Below, one piece after another: positions 42,290 to 51,273 of a stretch of DNA of 55,668 bases (position 1 is the stretch's first letter; each line of letters opens with the position of its first letter). The stretch is from Alphaproteobacteria bacterium (GTDB taxonomy: Bacteria > Pseudomonadota > Alphaproteobacteria > Sphingomonadales > Sphingomonadaceae). The stretch spans positions 1-55,668 of the forward strand of contig JAUIIG010000015.1 of assembly GCA_030431875.1 (NCBI GenBank). Reading direction: 5' to 3'. Under the pieces are notes generated by a model. It made no database searches. It worked only from the letters and a program-made list of their open reading frames with translations, and had not been told where the DNA came from. The translations under genes were made by a program, and so were the position numbers.

Positions 42290-44941
42290 ATGCATTTGCG
42301 GTCGCGTTTGCCCAGGTTTGGGCTGCTCTTGCCAATCGCTGCCCTGTTGGGAGCAGGGTCGGCCGCCCATGCCCAGTCGGCATGGTCCGACGCGTCCACC
42401 TGGCCAAGCGGCCAAGTCCCGGGAGCAGGCGATGCAGTAGAGATTACCCGCGACATGGACGTTGTGCTGGACGTTGATGCCCCGGGCCTGCGCAGCCTGA
42501 CGATCCGCGGAAGCCTAACCTTCTCCGACGAGCGCGACATCAGCCTGGAGAGCGAGTGGATCTACGTCCCGGGCGGGTCGCTGACCATCGGCACCGCAGA
42601 CCAGCCCTACCAGCACGACGCCACCATTACCCTTACCGACGAGGTGACTGGCGAGGACATCAACACCATGGGCGACCGCGGCATCATGTTGATGGGCGGA
42701 ACGCTCAACCTGCATGGCAACCGCGACCATACCTGGACCCAGCTGGCCGCCACGGCCGAGGCTGGCGCGAGCCAGATTGAAGTGCTCGATGCTGGCGACT
42801 GGCGCCTGGGCGACGAGATCGTGCTGGCCTCCACCGACTACAATCCGCGCCAGGCAGAGCGCCGCACGATCACCGCCATCGATGGCAACCTGGTCACCTT
42901 GGATGCACCGCTGGACTACATGCATTTCGGCGAGATCACCTTCGGCGTCGACGAGCGCGGCGAGGTGGCCAACCTGACCCGCAACATTCGCATCCAGGCT
43001 TCCGAAGATGCGGCGGAGAGCTATTTCGGCGGCCATATCATGGCGATGGCGGGATCGCGGTTACATGTCGACAGCGTCGAGCTTTCGCGCATGGGCCAGC
43101 ACCTCACCCTCGCCCGCTACCCGATCCACTGGCACGTCATCGGCGAGGGCCAGGGCCAGTACGTGCGCAACGCCTCGATCCACAACACCTTCAACCGCTG
43201 CGTGACGGTGCACGGCACCAACAACCTGCATGTCGAGAACAACGTCACCTACAATACCGTCGGCCACTGCTTCTTCATGGAAGACGGCATCGAAACCGGC
43301 AACGCGTTCATCGGGAACCTGGCAATCCAGACCAAGTGCCACCCGACCCTTGACTGCCTGCCCACCAACCTCGCCGCCAACGGCGAGCGGGACACCAGCT
43401 ACGCCGATCCTGCAGCCTACAGGGAAGCCAGCTTCCACGGCGGCAACACGCTGCTGCCGTCGGACAATACCGTGGCCTCCTTCTGGATCACCAATCCGGA
43501 CAATAGCTACATCGACAATGTCGCGGCCGGCTCCGACCAGGTCGGGTTCTGGCTGTCCATTCCGCAACACCCCAATGGTGCTTTCCTCGGTACGGAAGTA
43601 TCCGCCAACACCTGGCCGCGCCGCACGCCGCTGCGCGAATTCCGGGGCAACGTGGCGCACTCCAACTTCGACGGGTTCCTGATCGACCGGCACATCGACG
43701 AAGACAACACCTTCGGGTTGGCCTCGATTCCCCTGCTGCCCCTGACGGATCCTACCGACCTTGAGAGCGAAGCCCTGGAGACGCATTTCGAGGACCTGAC
43801 CGCCTACAAGAACCGCAATGGCGGTCTCTGGGGCCGGGGCGATCTCTACGTCTACAGCAATCTGACCCTTGCAGATAACGCCATTGGCATGACCCAGGCC
43901 GCCGGGGATATCGGCAGCCTGCCGTTCTCTTCGCGCCTCATCGATTCACTGGTCGTAGGCGAGACTGACAATGTCGGCAATCCCGCGACGCCGGAAGAGC
44001 TGGCCTATGGCCGCAGCCTGCCCAAGCCCGCGATTCCGGATTTCCCGATCCGCGGATACGAGTACTACGACTACCGCGATGACGTGGTGAACACGACCTT
44101 CGTGAACTTCCAGGACAACGACCAGAGAAGGACAGGCGCGCTGTCCTTCCTCCTCTACACGAGCGCGGGTCTGAGCACCGGAAGCACCATCAGCGGGGCC
44201 GAGTTCGTCAACGCCAAGCCGGTCTATTTCCCGACCTACGATGCCCGGTTCGACAACGATAACCGCGGCGGCAACCAGTACCGGACACTGTCGTTTCGCG
44301 ACCTTGACGGATCGGTGACCGGCGTGCCCGATTCCCAGGTCATCCTGCATGACGGCGAGAACGACAGCGTCGCAACCGACGACACCTGCGAGGTGCACCC
44401 CGACTGGAACGCTGCAGTGTGCACCGGCGATATCGGCCGCCTGAACCTGTCCGACAGCAGGGGCGAACTTCCCGCCGCCGTCGACCTGGAATCCCGTACC
44501 GCGCGTTTCGCCCTGCTAGCCTCGCTCAGTCCCAGTGCGCCGGACACGCCCCTGGTGCGCTCTCAGCGCGCCGCGTTGTTCTCCCGGCGTCCTCCGCAGG
44601 CGCCCATCACGCTTGTCCGCAATGGCAGGGAATTCAGGATCAGCGGCGACCAGAGCACCGTGCGCGCCGGGACCGAGATCGAAGTGCGCACCGAACGACA
44701 GGAAGTCACGCTCAGCCTCGCCGAAATGGACGAAGGTTCATGGGTGGTGTTTGCGCTGCCGGGCTTCGCTGATGCTGCCTCAGGTACCCAGCAGGACAGC
44801 ATGGAGGCACTCCGCGAGGCGGAAGAGACCTCGTGGTTCAGCGACGGGGATGGCCTCTGGGTCAAGCTGGTGGCCGCTGCCCCGATCATGCCGGTCATTC
44901 GTCCTACGGACCTTCAGGCCAGCATCACGGTGAGCAGGTAA
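42290..44941 (+). CDS. Secreted G8-domain / beta-helix protein resembling CEMIP
   Basis: An 883-residue secreted protein with a signal peptide ending near AHAQS. The first 150 residues are a G8 domain (WSDASTWPSGQVPGAGDAVEI, then repeated hydrophobic beta strands). Next is a right-handed beta-helix region with ARYPIHWHVIG, SIHNTFNRCVTVHGTNNL and YNTVGHCFFMEDGIETGN. This reads very like the hyaluronan-processing animal proteins CEMIP and TMEM2, which share the G8/PbH1 layout. A glycan-binding or depolymerising role is therefore suggested, not shown. A GGGGAGGGAA site precedes the ATG. It is 160 bases from glycerol kinase and may be its own unit. Confidence 0.85.
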   Translation: MHLRSRLPRFGLLLPIAALLGAGSAAHAQSAWSDASTWPSGQVPGAGDAVEITRDMDVVLDVDAPGLRSLTIRGSLTFSDERDISLESEWIYVPGGSLTIGTADQPYQHDATITLTDEVTGEDINTMGDRGIMLMGGTLNLHGNRDHTWTQLAATAEAGASQIEVLDAGDWRLGDEIVLASTDYNPRQAERRTITAIDGNLVTLDAPLDYMHFGEITFGVDERGEVANLTRNIRIQASEDAAESYFGGHIMAMAGSRLHVDSVELSRMGQHLTLARYPIHWHVIGEGQGQYVRNASIHNTFNRCVTVHGTNNLHVENNVTYNTVGHCFFMEDGIETGNAFIGNLAIQTKCHPTLDCLPTNLAANGERDTSYADPAAYREASFHGGNTLLPSDNTVASFWITNPDNSYIDNVAAGSDQVGFWLSIPQHPNGAFLGTEVSANTWPRRTPLREFRGNVAHSNFDGFLIDRHIDEDNTFGLASIPLLPLTDPTDLESEALETHFEDLTAYKNRNGGLWGRGDLYVYSNLTLADNAIGMTQAAGDIGSLPFSSRLIDSLVVGETDNVGNPATPEELAYGRSLPKPAIPDFPIRGYEYYDYRDDVVNTTFVNFQDNDQRRTGALSFLLYTSAGLSTGSTISGAEFVNAKPVYFPTYDARFDNDNRGGNQYRTLSFRDLDGSVTGVPDSQVILHDGENDSVATDDTCEVHPDWNAAVCTGDIGRLNLSDSRGELPAAVDLESRTARFALLASLSPSAPDTPLVRSQRAALFSRRPPQAPITLVRNGREFRISGDQSTVRAGTEIEVRTERQEVTLSLAEMDEGSWVVFALPGFADAASGTQQDSMEALREAEETSWFSDGDGLWVKLVAAAPIMPVIRPTDLQASITVSR

Positions 44942-45143
44942 TTCCTGACTCGCGAACGAGGACGGCGGATGCTTGCCTGCCGCCTGAGCAGCGGTCCCCG
45001 CCTTTGCGAGATGGAGTTCGTACGGCAAGGGCGCAGGCGAGCGCCTAGACTGCGTGGCGGTGCCATCAGTCTACCGGCAACTCGTCTCTGCATCGTTGTC
45101 GCCGGAAGTCAGCTTCTGAGGCAAAAACGGAATCGAAACTGCC

Positions 45144-46283
45144 TTAGAATGGCGCCGCCAATCGATGCAGCGCCCCGCCGATCATTCCGCCGATCTGTTC
45201 TGGCGGCGCGCCCTCCAGCTGCGCCGCACCGATGGCGATGCTGCTCTCGACAATGTCGCGACAGCGGTCATGACGGCGTGCTTCGTAGGCGCTGAGCGCC
45301 GTTTCGGCATCCTTGGCTTCCGCAAGTTCCTCGGCCAGCACGATAGCGCTTTCCACCGCCATGCCTGCACCCGATGCGAGGTGGGGCGTTGTTGCATGGA
45401 CGGCATCGCCGAGCAGGACGATCCGCCCGTTCGACCAAGGTCCCGGCTGCAACTTTGCGGCCAGCGGGCGATAGTTGATCCAGTGATCGCGCGTCATGTT
45501 GTCGCGGATCCAGCCAGCGGAATTGCCGAACCCTTCTAGGTTGGCCTTCATATGGGTATAAAGTTCTTCATCGTCGAAGTGCTTTTCGCGGCGTTCGTGC
45601 GGCGTGAGCAGCCACAGGTAAACCATGTCTTCGCCGCACCGAGTGATGCCGCAGGTGAACTTGTGACCGAAGTACATTTCGCCCTTCTCCAGCATGGGCG
45701 GCTTCTCGATCGAAATGCGCCAGCAGCCCTGCCCTGTGCGTTCGGGCTCGGACATGTGCGGAAAGGCCAGCTTGCGCACTCCGGAGTCGACGCTGTCCGA
45801 CCCGATAACCAGGTCGAAGCGCCCCTCGCTGCCGTCGGAAAAAGTCACGTCGACACCGCCATCGCGGTTGGTCAGGCTGCTAACCGTGAGACCCAGACGC
45901 ACCGGGATATTGAGCGCGCGGACGTGTTCTTGCATGAGGTGATGCAGCACGGGCCGCATGATGCCTCCGGTGGCAGGCTTTTCTCCATCTACCGGTGGCT
46001 CGTCCAGTTCGCGCAAGTGCTGGCCATTGAACAGGAACACACTGGAACCATCCGTGATTGCCCCGTGCTCGGCAATCTCGTCCCACATGTCGAGATGCCG
46101 GTATGCTCGCAATGTAACACCCGTAATGGTGATACCCGCACCATAGACGCGCCAATCGGGATCGAGGTCGATCAGTTCGACTTCCACACCCCGCTTCGCG
46201 AGGCTGATGGCTGCCGCCATCCCGCCAATGCCCCCGCCAACCACCAGTGCGGTCGCAATGCTCTCGATATGATCCTCTGCCAT
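45144..46283 (-). CDS. FAD-dependent monooxygenase (UbiH/salicylate-hydroxylase-like), copy 1
   Basis: A 379-residue class A flavoprotein monooxygenase. GxGxxG motif VVGGGIGGMAAAISLA starts near residue 14, the DG segment is around VIGSDSVDSGVRK, and the GD motif is VLLGDAVHATTPHLASGAG near residue 290. The LDPDWRVYGAGI segment is strikingly like the matching segment of the enzyme at 50051, so these are paralogues. It probably hydroxylates a ring substrate of the adjacent cluster. It is on the minus strand, 128 bases downstream of the quinol-monooxygenase-like gene. Confidence 0.9.
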   Translation of the reverse strand: MAEDHIESIATALVVGGGIGGMAAAISLAKRGVEVELIDLDPDWRVYGAGITITGVTLRAYRHLDMWDEIAEHGAITDGSSVFLFNGQHLRELDEPPVDGEKPATGGIMRPVLHHLMQEHVRALNIPVRLGLTVSSLTNRDGGVDVTFSDGSEGRFDLVIGSDSVDSGVRKLAFPHMSEPERTGQGCWRISIEKPPMLEKGEMYFGHKFTCGITRCGEDMVYLWLLTPHERREKHFDDEELYTHMKANLEGFGNSAGWIRDNMTRDHWINYRPLAAKLQPGPWSNGRIVLLGDAVHATTPHLASGAGMAVESAIVLAEELAEAKDAETALSAYEARRHDRCRDIVESSIAIGAAQLEGAPPEQIGGMIGGALHRLAAPF

Positions 46284-46411
46284 GCCAACGAACTAGCGCT
46301 TCGCCAAAATGAGGCAAACCGGAAGCATTGATGGATAGCCATCGATGAAATGCGTGCGTTCCCGCTGACCACATCAGCTAACCGGCCAGGATGTGTGCCA
46401 TCGCGTACAAC

Positions 46412-46723
46412 CTATCTGGGAGTCGAGAAGTGCTCTCCAATACGGCGCCAGTGCTCAACCCGCGGGGGCTCAACGAAGAACGGTCCGGCAAGCGCACGCC
46501 ATTGCTGGAAGCCTTCCGATTCGCGGAAAGTGACCATGTGATGATCGACACTCTCCCAATCGACGCTAAGGCGATATTGCGCGGGGTCTTCGTGAACCCG
46601 TTCCAGCCGCATCCCGTGGCAGCCCTCGGCAGCAGCGAAATGGGGAGCGGCCTGCTGGACCGCAGCCTCGAATTCCTTGGCCTTGGCCGGGTCGATGGTG
46701 ATGTATGCGATTTCGATTACCAT
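46412..46723 (-). CDS. Antibiotic-biosynthesis-monooxygenase-like (ABM) protein
   Basis: A 103-residue alpha/beta-barrel protein. MVIEIAYITIDPAKAKEFEAAVQ, HGMRLERVHEDPAQYRLSVDWESVDHHMVTF and the closing WRRIGEHFS fit the ABM/YgiN family of small monooxygenases and quinol oxidases, such as those that oxidise hydroquinones. It is divergent from the epimerase gene (38-bp gap) and on the same strand as the flavin monooxygenase, whose product it might process. Confidence 0.85.
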   Translation of the reverse strand: MVIEIAYITIDPAKAKEFEAAVQQAAPHFAAAEGCHGMRLERVHEDPAQYRLSVDWESVDHHMVTFRESEGFQQWRALAGPFFVEPPRVEHWRRIGEHFSTPR

Positions 46724-46761
46724 GCGGCTGGAATGGCCGCTGTAAGGGGAAGAGGCAAGCT

Positions 46762-47685
46762 ATGAAAGTTGTTGTTACCGGCGCGGGCGGCTTCGTCGGA
46801 CGGCACCTCGTAGAACTGTTGCTGGCACGCGGAGACGAAGTCGTCGGGGTCGATGCCGTTACCGCAGGAATTCCTGCAGGCGCGATGGCGCTGGCAGGTG
46901 ACATAGCGGACCGCGATCTGCAGGACCGCGCTCTCGCAAGCGGCTTTGACGCATTGGTACATCTTGCCACCGTGCCGGGCGGCGCGGCCGAGGCAGATCC
47001 TGCCGCATCCCGCCGCGTCAACATCGACGGGATGTACGACCTGCTCGAACGCGCTGCTATCGCCGGTGATTGCCCGCGCGTGGTTTACGCAAGTTCGATT
47101 GCCGTATTTGGTCATCCCCTGCCTCCCGAGGGTGTAGATGACACTACTCCTCTTTCGCCCGAACTTGTATACGGCGGCCACAAGGCGATGATGGAAATCG
47201 CGGTGGCCATGCTGTCGAACCGCAACGCCATCGATGGCGTGACAATTCGCCTGCCCGGCATCCTGGCTCGGCCCAAGGGCCCGTCGGGCCTGAAGTCTTC
47301 CTTCATGAGCGACCTCTTCCACGCGCTGAAAGCCGGCGAGGACTTCACCTGTCCCACGCGCCCACAGGCAATGATCTGGGCGCAGTCAGTATCACAGTGT
47401 GCGCGCAACTTCGTTCATGCCATCGACTGCGATTCTTCAAGGATGCCGCCGACGCGCGCTGTCACGCTACCATCGCAGCATGTTTCCATGGGCGATCTGG
47501 CGAGTGAAATTGCGCGCCAATGCGGCACTACTGCAGACCGGGTCAACTGGCGGCCTGATCGCTTGTTGGAGGCCGCTTTCGGTGCTTACCCACCGCTCAC
47601 TACGCCTGCGGCACGCAAAGCAGGTTTTGCAGATGACGGAACTTTGGCTAATCTGGTCACGAGCGCGCTCAAGACGCTCGAATGA
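46762..47685 (+). CDS. NAD-dependent epimerase/dehydratase (extended SDR)
   Basis: A 307-residue extended short-chain dehydrogenase. It has GAGGFVGRHLVE (NAD site, residues 7-18), D-x-D-like GVDAVTAG, the catalytic serine region VVYASSIAVFG and YGGHK with the active-site Tyr and Lys. The overall layout resembles DenD-like D-erythronate dehydrogenases, but the substrate is not certain. GGGGAAGAGG precedes the ATG. It is 15 bases from the LysR gene, probably co-transcribed. Confidence 0.85.
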   Translation: MKVVVTGAGGFVGRHLVELLLARGDEVVGVDAVTAGIPAGAMALAGDIADRDLQDRALASGFDALVHLATVPGGAAEADPAASRRVNIDGMYDLLERAAIAGDCPRVVYASSIAVFGHPLPPEGVDDTTPLSPELVYGGHKAMMEIAVAMLSNRNAIDGVTIRLPGILARPKGPSGLKSSFMSDLFHALKAGEDFTCPTRPQAMIWAQSVSQCARNFVHAIDCDSSRMPPTRAVTLPSQHVSMGDLASEIARQCGTTADRVNWRPDRLLEAAFGAYPPLTTPAARKAGFADDGTLANLVTSALKTLE

Positions 47686-47700
47686 CCCCTGTGGAGAGCC

Positions 47701-48690
47701 ATGCGTTTCCAGCGCCTTGATCTTAACCTGCTCGTCGCACTGGACGCGCTGCTTACCGAGCAGAGCGTTTCGCTTGCTGCCGACCGGCTTTGCTTGTCAC
47801 AATCGGCAACCTCCAGCGCGCTTGGACGCCTGCGCGAATATTTCGACGATGACCTGCTGGTTCTCAAAGGCCGCCAGATGGTACTCACCGCCCGGGCAGA
47901 AGAACTTATCGAGCCAACCCGCGCAGTGCTCGAGCAGATTCGTACCACCATTGCGGTATCTCCCGAATTTGATCCTGCCACCAGCGACCGCACCATCCGC
48001 TTCATGGCGTCCGACTATACCACCGAAGTGCTGCTGGCGCCGGCGCTTGAACGTTTCGCCACGCTGGCACCGGAAATGCGTTTCGAAATCCAGCATATGA
48101 GCAGCGCTCCCGTGGAATCGCTGGAGCGTGGCTTCGTTGATTTGCTGGTGACCGTGGACTTTGCCACCTCTGCCGATCATCCCAGCGAACTGATGTTCGT
48201 CGACGATTACTTGGTCGTCGGCGACCAGGCCAATCCGGCATTTGCGCAGGAGATGACCAGCAAACTTTACCTGTCGCTACCGCATGTTACTGTCCGCTTT
48301 GGCAAGCAGCGCATTCCGGCATTCGACGACTGGTACATGCGCCGCAAAAAGCAGCAACGCCGGGTGGAAGTGGTCACCGCCAGCTTTGTGACAATGCCTT
48401 CGCTGATCATTGGGACCAATCGTATCGGCACCATGCATCGCCGCCTCGCCGAAAAAATGGGCAAGCGCTACCCGCTGGCCTTTGCCGAGGTTCCCTTCGA
48501 CATTCCCCCGGTTCGTGAATTGGCCCAATGGGACATTGCCAACAACAACGACGCGGCGCTCCGCTGGGTGGTCGGCGAGATGAAGAAAGTCGCAGAGGCT
48601 GAGGTCCCGGAAAAGTTCGCCAATGAGCCGATTGACGACACGATTTCTTTCCAGTTCCGCGATGAGCGTGGCGGTGCATCCGGGGTCTGA
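47701..48690 (+). CDS. LysR-family transcriptional regulator
   Basis: A 329-residue regulator. The N-terminal helix-turn-helix has DLNLLVALDALLTEQSVSLAADRLCLSQSATSSALGRLREYF, typical of the NodD/NahR side of LysR. The rest is the periplasmic-binding-like effector domain. A GGAGAGCC site precedes the ATG. Downstream, before the dioxygenase operon, lies a palindrome with ATTC-N8-GAAT (48894-48915), a good LysR target, so this gene is the likely activator of that operon. Confidence 0.9.
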   Translation: MRFQRLDLNLLVALDALLTEQSVSLAADRLCLSQSATSSALGRLREYFDDDLLVLKGRQMVLTARAEELIEPTRAVLEQIRTTIAVSPEFDPATSDRTIRFMASDYTTEVLLAPALERFATLAPEMRFEIQHMSSAPVESLERGFVDLLVTVDFATSADHPSELMFVDDYLVVGDQANPAFAQEMTSKLYLSLPHVTVRFGKQRIPAFDDWYMRRKKQQRRVEVVTASFVTMPSLIIGTNRIGTMHRRLAEKMGKRYPLAFAEVPFDIPPVRELAQWDIANNNDAALRWVVGEMKKVAEAEVPEKFANEPIDDTISFQFRDERGGASGV

Positions 48691-49012
48691 CCACTACCTG
48701 AAACCTGCAGCCGCTCGAATAGCTGCCAGTAGCTTGAGCCGGTCTGCTTGATGCGAGGTAGATGCGCTGCTCAGGACAGCGATCAGGCAAAGTCACTACG
48801 GCGGCCAACGCCAGCCATCTCCCGCGAAGGAATAGAGAACCGGCCGTGACGGCGAGGGTGCCAGAGCACTTTCTGACAGTCACTTGTTTCCCGACTATTC
48901 GACAACACGAATAGTTTCCGGTCCAATCAATCAATATTCCGATTGCGCAAGATCAAACACGCAAGGACCAGCCAAGGCGATGATCGTGTCACGTTTTTAC
49001 GGAGACACGATC
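48691..49012. other. 322-bp intergenic region upstream of the ring-cleavage operon
   Basis: No gene is visible here. It holds the LysR-type palindrome at 48894-48915 and a second imperfect pair CAATC...GATTG at 48924-48945. An upstream in-frame extension of the next gene passes through it, but the conserved domain starts at 49013. Confidence 0.6.
48894..48915. promoter_or_regulatory. Perfect inverted repeat, arms ACTATTCG / CGAATAGT with 6-bp spacer, candidate LysR site
   Basis: The eight-base arms are exact reverse complements and contain the T-N11-A / ATTC-N8-GAAT layout of LysR boxes. It is about 100 bases upstream of the VOC gene and 200 downstream of the lysR gene. An AT-rich stretch follows, where a promoter could lie. 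Confidence 0.65.
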
Positions 49013-50035
49013 ATGGCAATTACCGGTATCCGGCGGCTGACCTACCTCGTCGAGGACGTGGCCGAGTGCACGCGCTTCTTTTCGGACTTCGGCCTACCGC
49101 TGGTCAGGCAAGCGGACGATGCCGCACGCTTCGCCCTGCCCGATGGCAGCGAAGTCCGGCTGCTGCTGCGCGGCCATGCGGACCTTCCGCAAAACACTGC
49201 CCAGACCGGCAAGGGCGTATTCGAATGCTGCTGGGCGGTCGACAGCGAGGTGGCGCTTGAGCGCCTTCTGTCCTCGCTGGAGCCTGATCACGAGATCGAG
49301 CACCGGCCCGACGGCACGGTCCGCTTCGTTACCCCCTTCGGGCAAGCGATTGCGCTGGAGGCATGGCAGCCGCGACCGGTCTATGGCGCGCCGACTCCGC
49401 TCAACACGGTGGGGCGGATTGAGCGCCTTAACCAACCGCGCAAGTGGATCGCCCGCGCGCTGCCGAAGCGGACGCACCACGTCGTGTGGACCTTTCCGGA
49501 TGTGCAGGAGGCAGTCGATTACTACCGCGACCGCCTCGGCTTCCGTATCACCGACATGCAGAAGGGCTTCGGCGTCTACATGCGGGCCGACGGAGCCTAC
49601 GAGCACCACTCGATCTTCCTCGCCGACGCCCATGCACCGATGCCGGGCTTCAACGGCACGCTGAAGTTTCACCACGCCAACTGGGAAGTCGAAGACATCG
49701 ACGAGATGATGGTGGCGAAGAACTACCTAGACCGCCGCGGCTACGAATTCGGCGAATGGAACTGGGGCATGGGCCGCCACCGGCTGACCAGCGCCGCCTT
49801 CCTCTATGTCCCCTGCCCTGCAGGCGGCGATGCCGAATACGGCGCCGACTGCGACTGCGTGGACGACAGCTGGAAACCGCGCATCTGGGACGGCGCCTTC
49901 GGCACGGCGATCTTCATGACCAACCTGCCCGATTTCATGAAGGAAGAGCCGAATTGGGACGTGACTTACGCCCGCGAAGACCAGCTCCACTACCACCCTG
50001 CGGACCACGATCCGCTGGCCGAAGCGGCCGAGTAA
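49013..50035 (+). CDS. VOC-superfamily protein, probable extradiol-type ring-cleaving dioxygenase (copy 1)
   Basis: A 340-residue protein made of two VOC modules. The second module keeps the residues expected of type I extradiol dioxygenases: His155 or His156 (THHVVW), His220 or His221 (KFHHANW) and Glu275 in AEYGAD. The spacing is about 65 and 54, close to His146, His210 and Glu260 of BphC. It would bind Fe(II) and open a dihydroxylated ring. The N-terminal start MAITGIRRLTYLV at 49013 follows GGAG at eight bases. It is first in an operon with a flavin monooxygenase and a second VOC protein. Confidence 0.82.
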   Translation: MAITGIRRLTYLVEDVAECTRFFSDFGLPLVRQADDAARFALPDGSEVRLLLRGHADLPQNTAQTGKGVFECCWAVDSEVALERLLSSLEPDHEIEHRPDGTVRFVTPFGQAIALEAWQPRPVYGAPTPLNTVGRIERLNQPRKWIARALPKRTHHVVWTFPDVQEAVDYYRDRLGFRITDMQKGFGVYMRADGAYEHHSIFLADAHAPMPGFNGTLKFHHANWEVEDIDEMMVAKNYLDRRGYEFGEWNWGMGRHRLTSAAFLYVPCPAGGDAEYGADCDCVDDSWKPRIWDGAFGTAIFMTNLPDFMKEEPNWDVTYAREDQLHYHPADHDPLAEAAE

Positions 50036-50050
50036 GAGAGGACCACGAAA

Positions 50051-51175
50051 ATGAGCAAGAAAGTCTGTGTCATCGGCGGGGGCGTCGCTGGCCTCGCGGT
50101 TGCAATCGGCCTCCACCAGCAGGGCATCGACGTCGAAGTGGTCGAACGCGACAAGGACTGGAAGGTCTACCACGTCGGCATCATCGTGCAGGCGAACTTC
50201 ATCCGCGCGCTCGAGCAGCTGGGCCTCGGCAAGGCAGCGGTCGAAGCTGGATATCCCTACAAGGGGGCGCGCTTCATGACGCCCGCGGGCGAAGTGCTGG
50301 CGGAGCTGCCGGGGGAAAGCCAGGTCGACGGGCTGCCGGGTGACCTCGGGCTGACCCGCCCCGCGCTTCACGAGGTGCTCACCAGCAAGGTGAAGGAACT
50401 CGGCATCCCGGTGAAGCTGGGCGTCACCTTCGAAAATTTCGAGGATCGCGGCGACCGCGTCGACGTCACCTTCACCGATGGCACCAGCGGTTCCTACGAC
50501 CTGCTGATCGCGGCAGACGGCAACTACTCGGCGGTGCGCAAGGTGCTGTGGCCCGATACCAAACCTGCCTTCACGGGACAGGGCGTGTGGCGCTACAACG
50601 TGCCGCGTCCGGCGGGCCTCGAATGGAGCGATCTCTATATCGGCGTCCAGAATGGCTACAAGGGCAAGGCCGGCTATTGCCCGCTGTCACCGGAAGAGAT
50701 GTACATCTTCGTCGTGACCGAAGAGCCGGGGAACCCGCGCTTCGAGCCCGCAGCACTGGCAGAGGAGATGACCAAGCGTCTGGCAGGCTATGGCGGCATT
50801 CTGGGCGAGGCGGCCAAGGCCATTTCCGATCCGTCGCTGGTGGTCTACCGCCCGCTGGAAGCCTGCATCATGCCTGATCCTTGGTACCAGGGACGCGTGG
50901 TGCTCATCGGAGATGCCGCTCACTCTGCCACGCCGCACCTTGGCCAGGGTGCCGCAATGGCGGTGGAAGACGCCGTGGTGCTGGCCGAGGAGCTGGGTGA
51001 CGCGCAATCGATTGACGATGCCCTGCGCGCCTTCATGGACCGCCGCTTCGAGCGCGCCAAGCTGGTCGGCACCAGCTCGATCATGCTCGGCGAATGGGAA
51101 ATGCACCCGGAAACAGCGGGCGACCCGGTGGAGGTTACCGACCGCATTCGCAAGGCACTGGCAGCGCCAGTCTGA
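50051..51175 (+). CDS. FAD-dependent monooxygenase (salicylate-hydroxylase-like), copy 2
   Basis: A 374-residue flavoprotein with VIGGGVAGLAVAIGL (FAD) near the start, ADGNYSAVRK (DG motif) near residue 157 and VVLIGDAAHSATPHLGQGAAMAVEDA (GD motif) near residue 283. It is a paralogue of the enzyme at 45144, with the same KDWKVYHVGI-type segment. Located between two VOC dioxygenase genes, it may hydroxylate a ring that these then cleave. It follows copy 1 of the VOC gene by 15 bases with GAGAGGA upstream. Confidence 0.9.
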   Translation: MSKKVCVIGGGVAGLAVAIGLHQQGIDVEVVERDKDWKVYHVGIIVQANFIRALEQLGLGKAAVEAGYPYKGARFMTPAGEVLAELPGESQVDGLPGDLGLTRPALHEVLTSKVKELGIPVKLGVTFENFEDRGDRVDVTFTDGTSGSYDLLIAADGNYSAVRKVLWPDTKPAFTGQGVWRYNVPRPAGLEWSDLYIGVQNGYKGKAGYCPLSPEEMYIFVVTEEPGNPRFEPAALAEEMTKRLAGYGGILGEAAKAISDPSLVVYRPLEACIMPDPWYQGRVVLIGDAAHSATPHLGQGAAMAVEDAVVLAEELGDAQSIDDALRAFMDRRFERAKLVGTSSIMLGEWEMHPETAGDPVEVTDRIRKALAAPV

Positions 51176-51273
51176 CATTCATCCACTAGTTTCGATAGCC
51201 AGCCTGCGGAACTATCCATTTCCGCAGGTTGGCCGCGCGCGGCATATGTCCGGCGAGATCGTGGGAGCCAACA

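Noticed and set aside
44942-45143. Possible small gene between the G8 protein and the flavin monooxygenase
   Set aside because: Only short frames without ribosome-binding sites or recognisable sequence are present.
48884-49012. Upstream extension of the first VOC gene
   Set aside because: It would run through the LysR-type palindrome and has no ribosome-binding site; the domain starts at 49013 behind GGAG.
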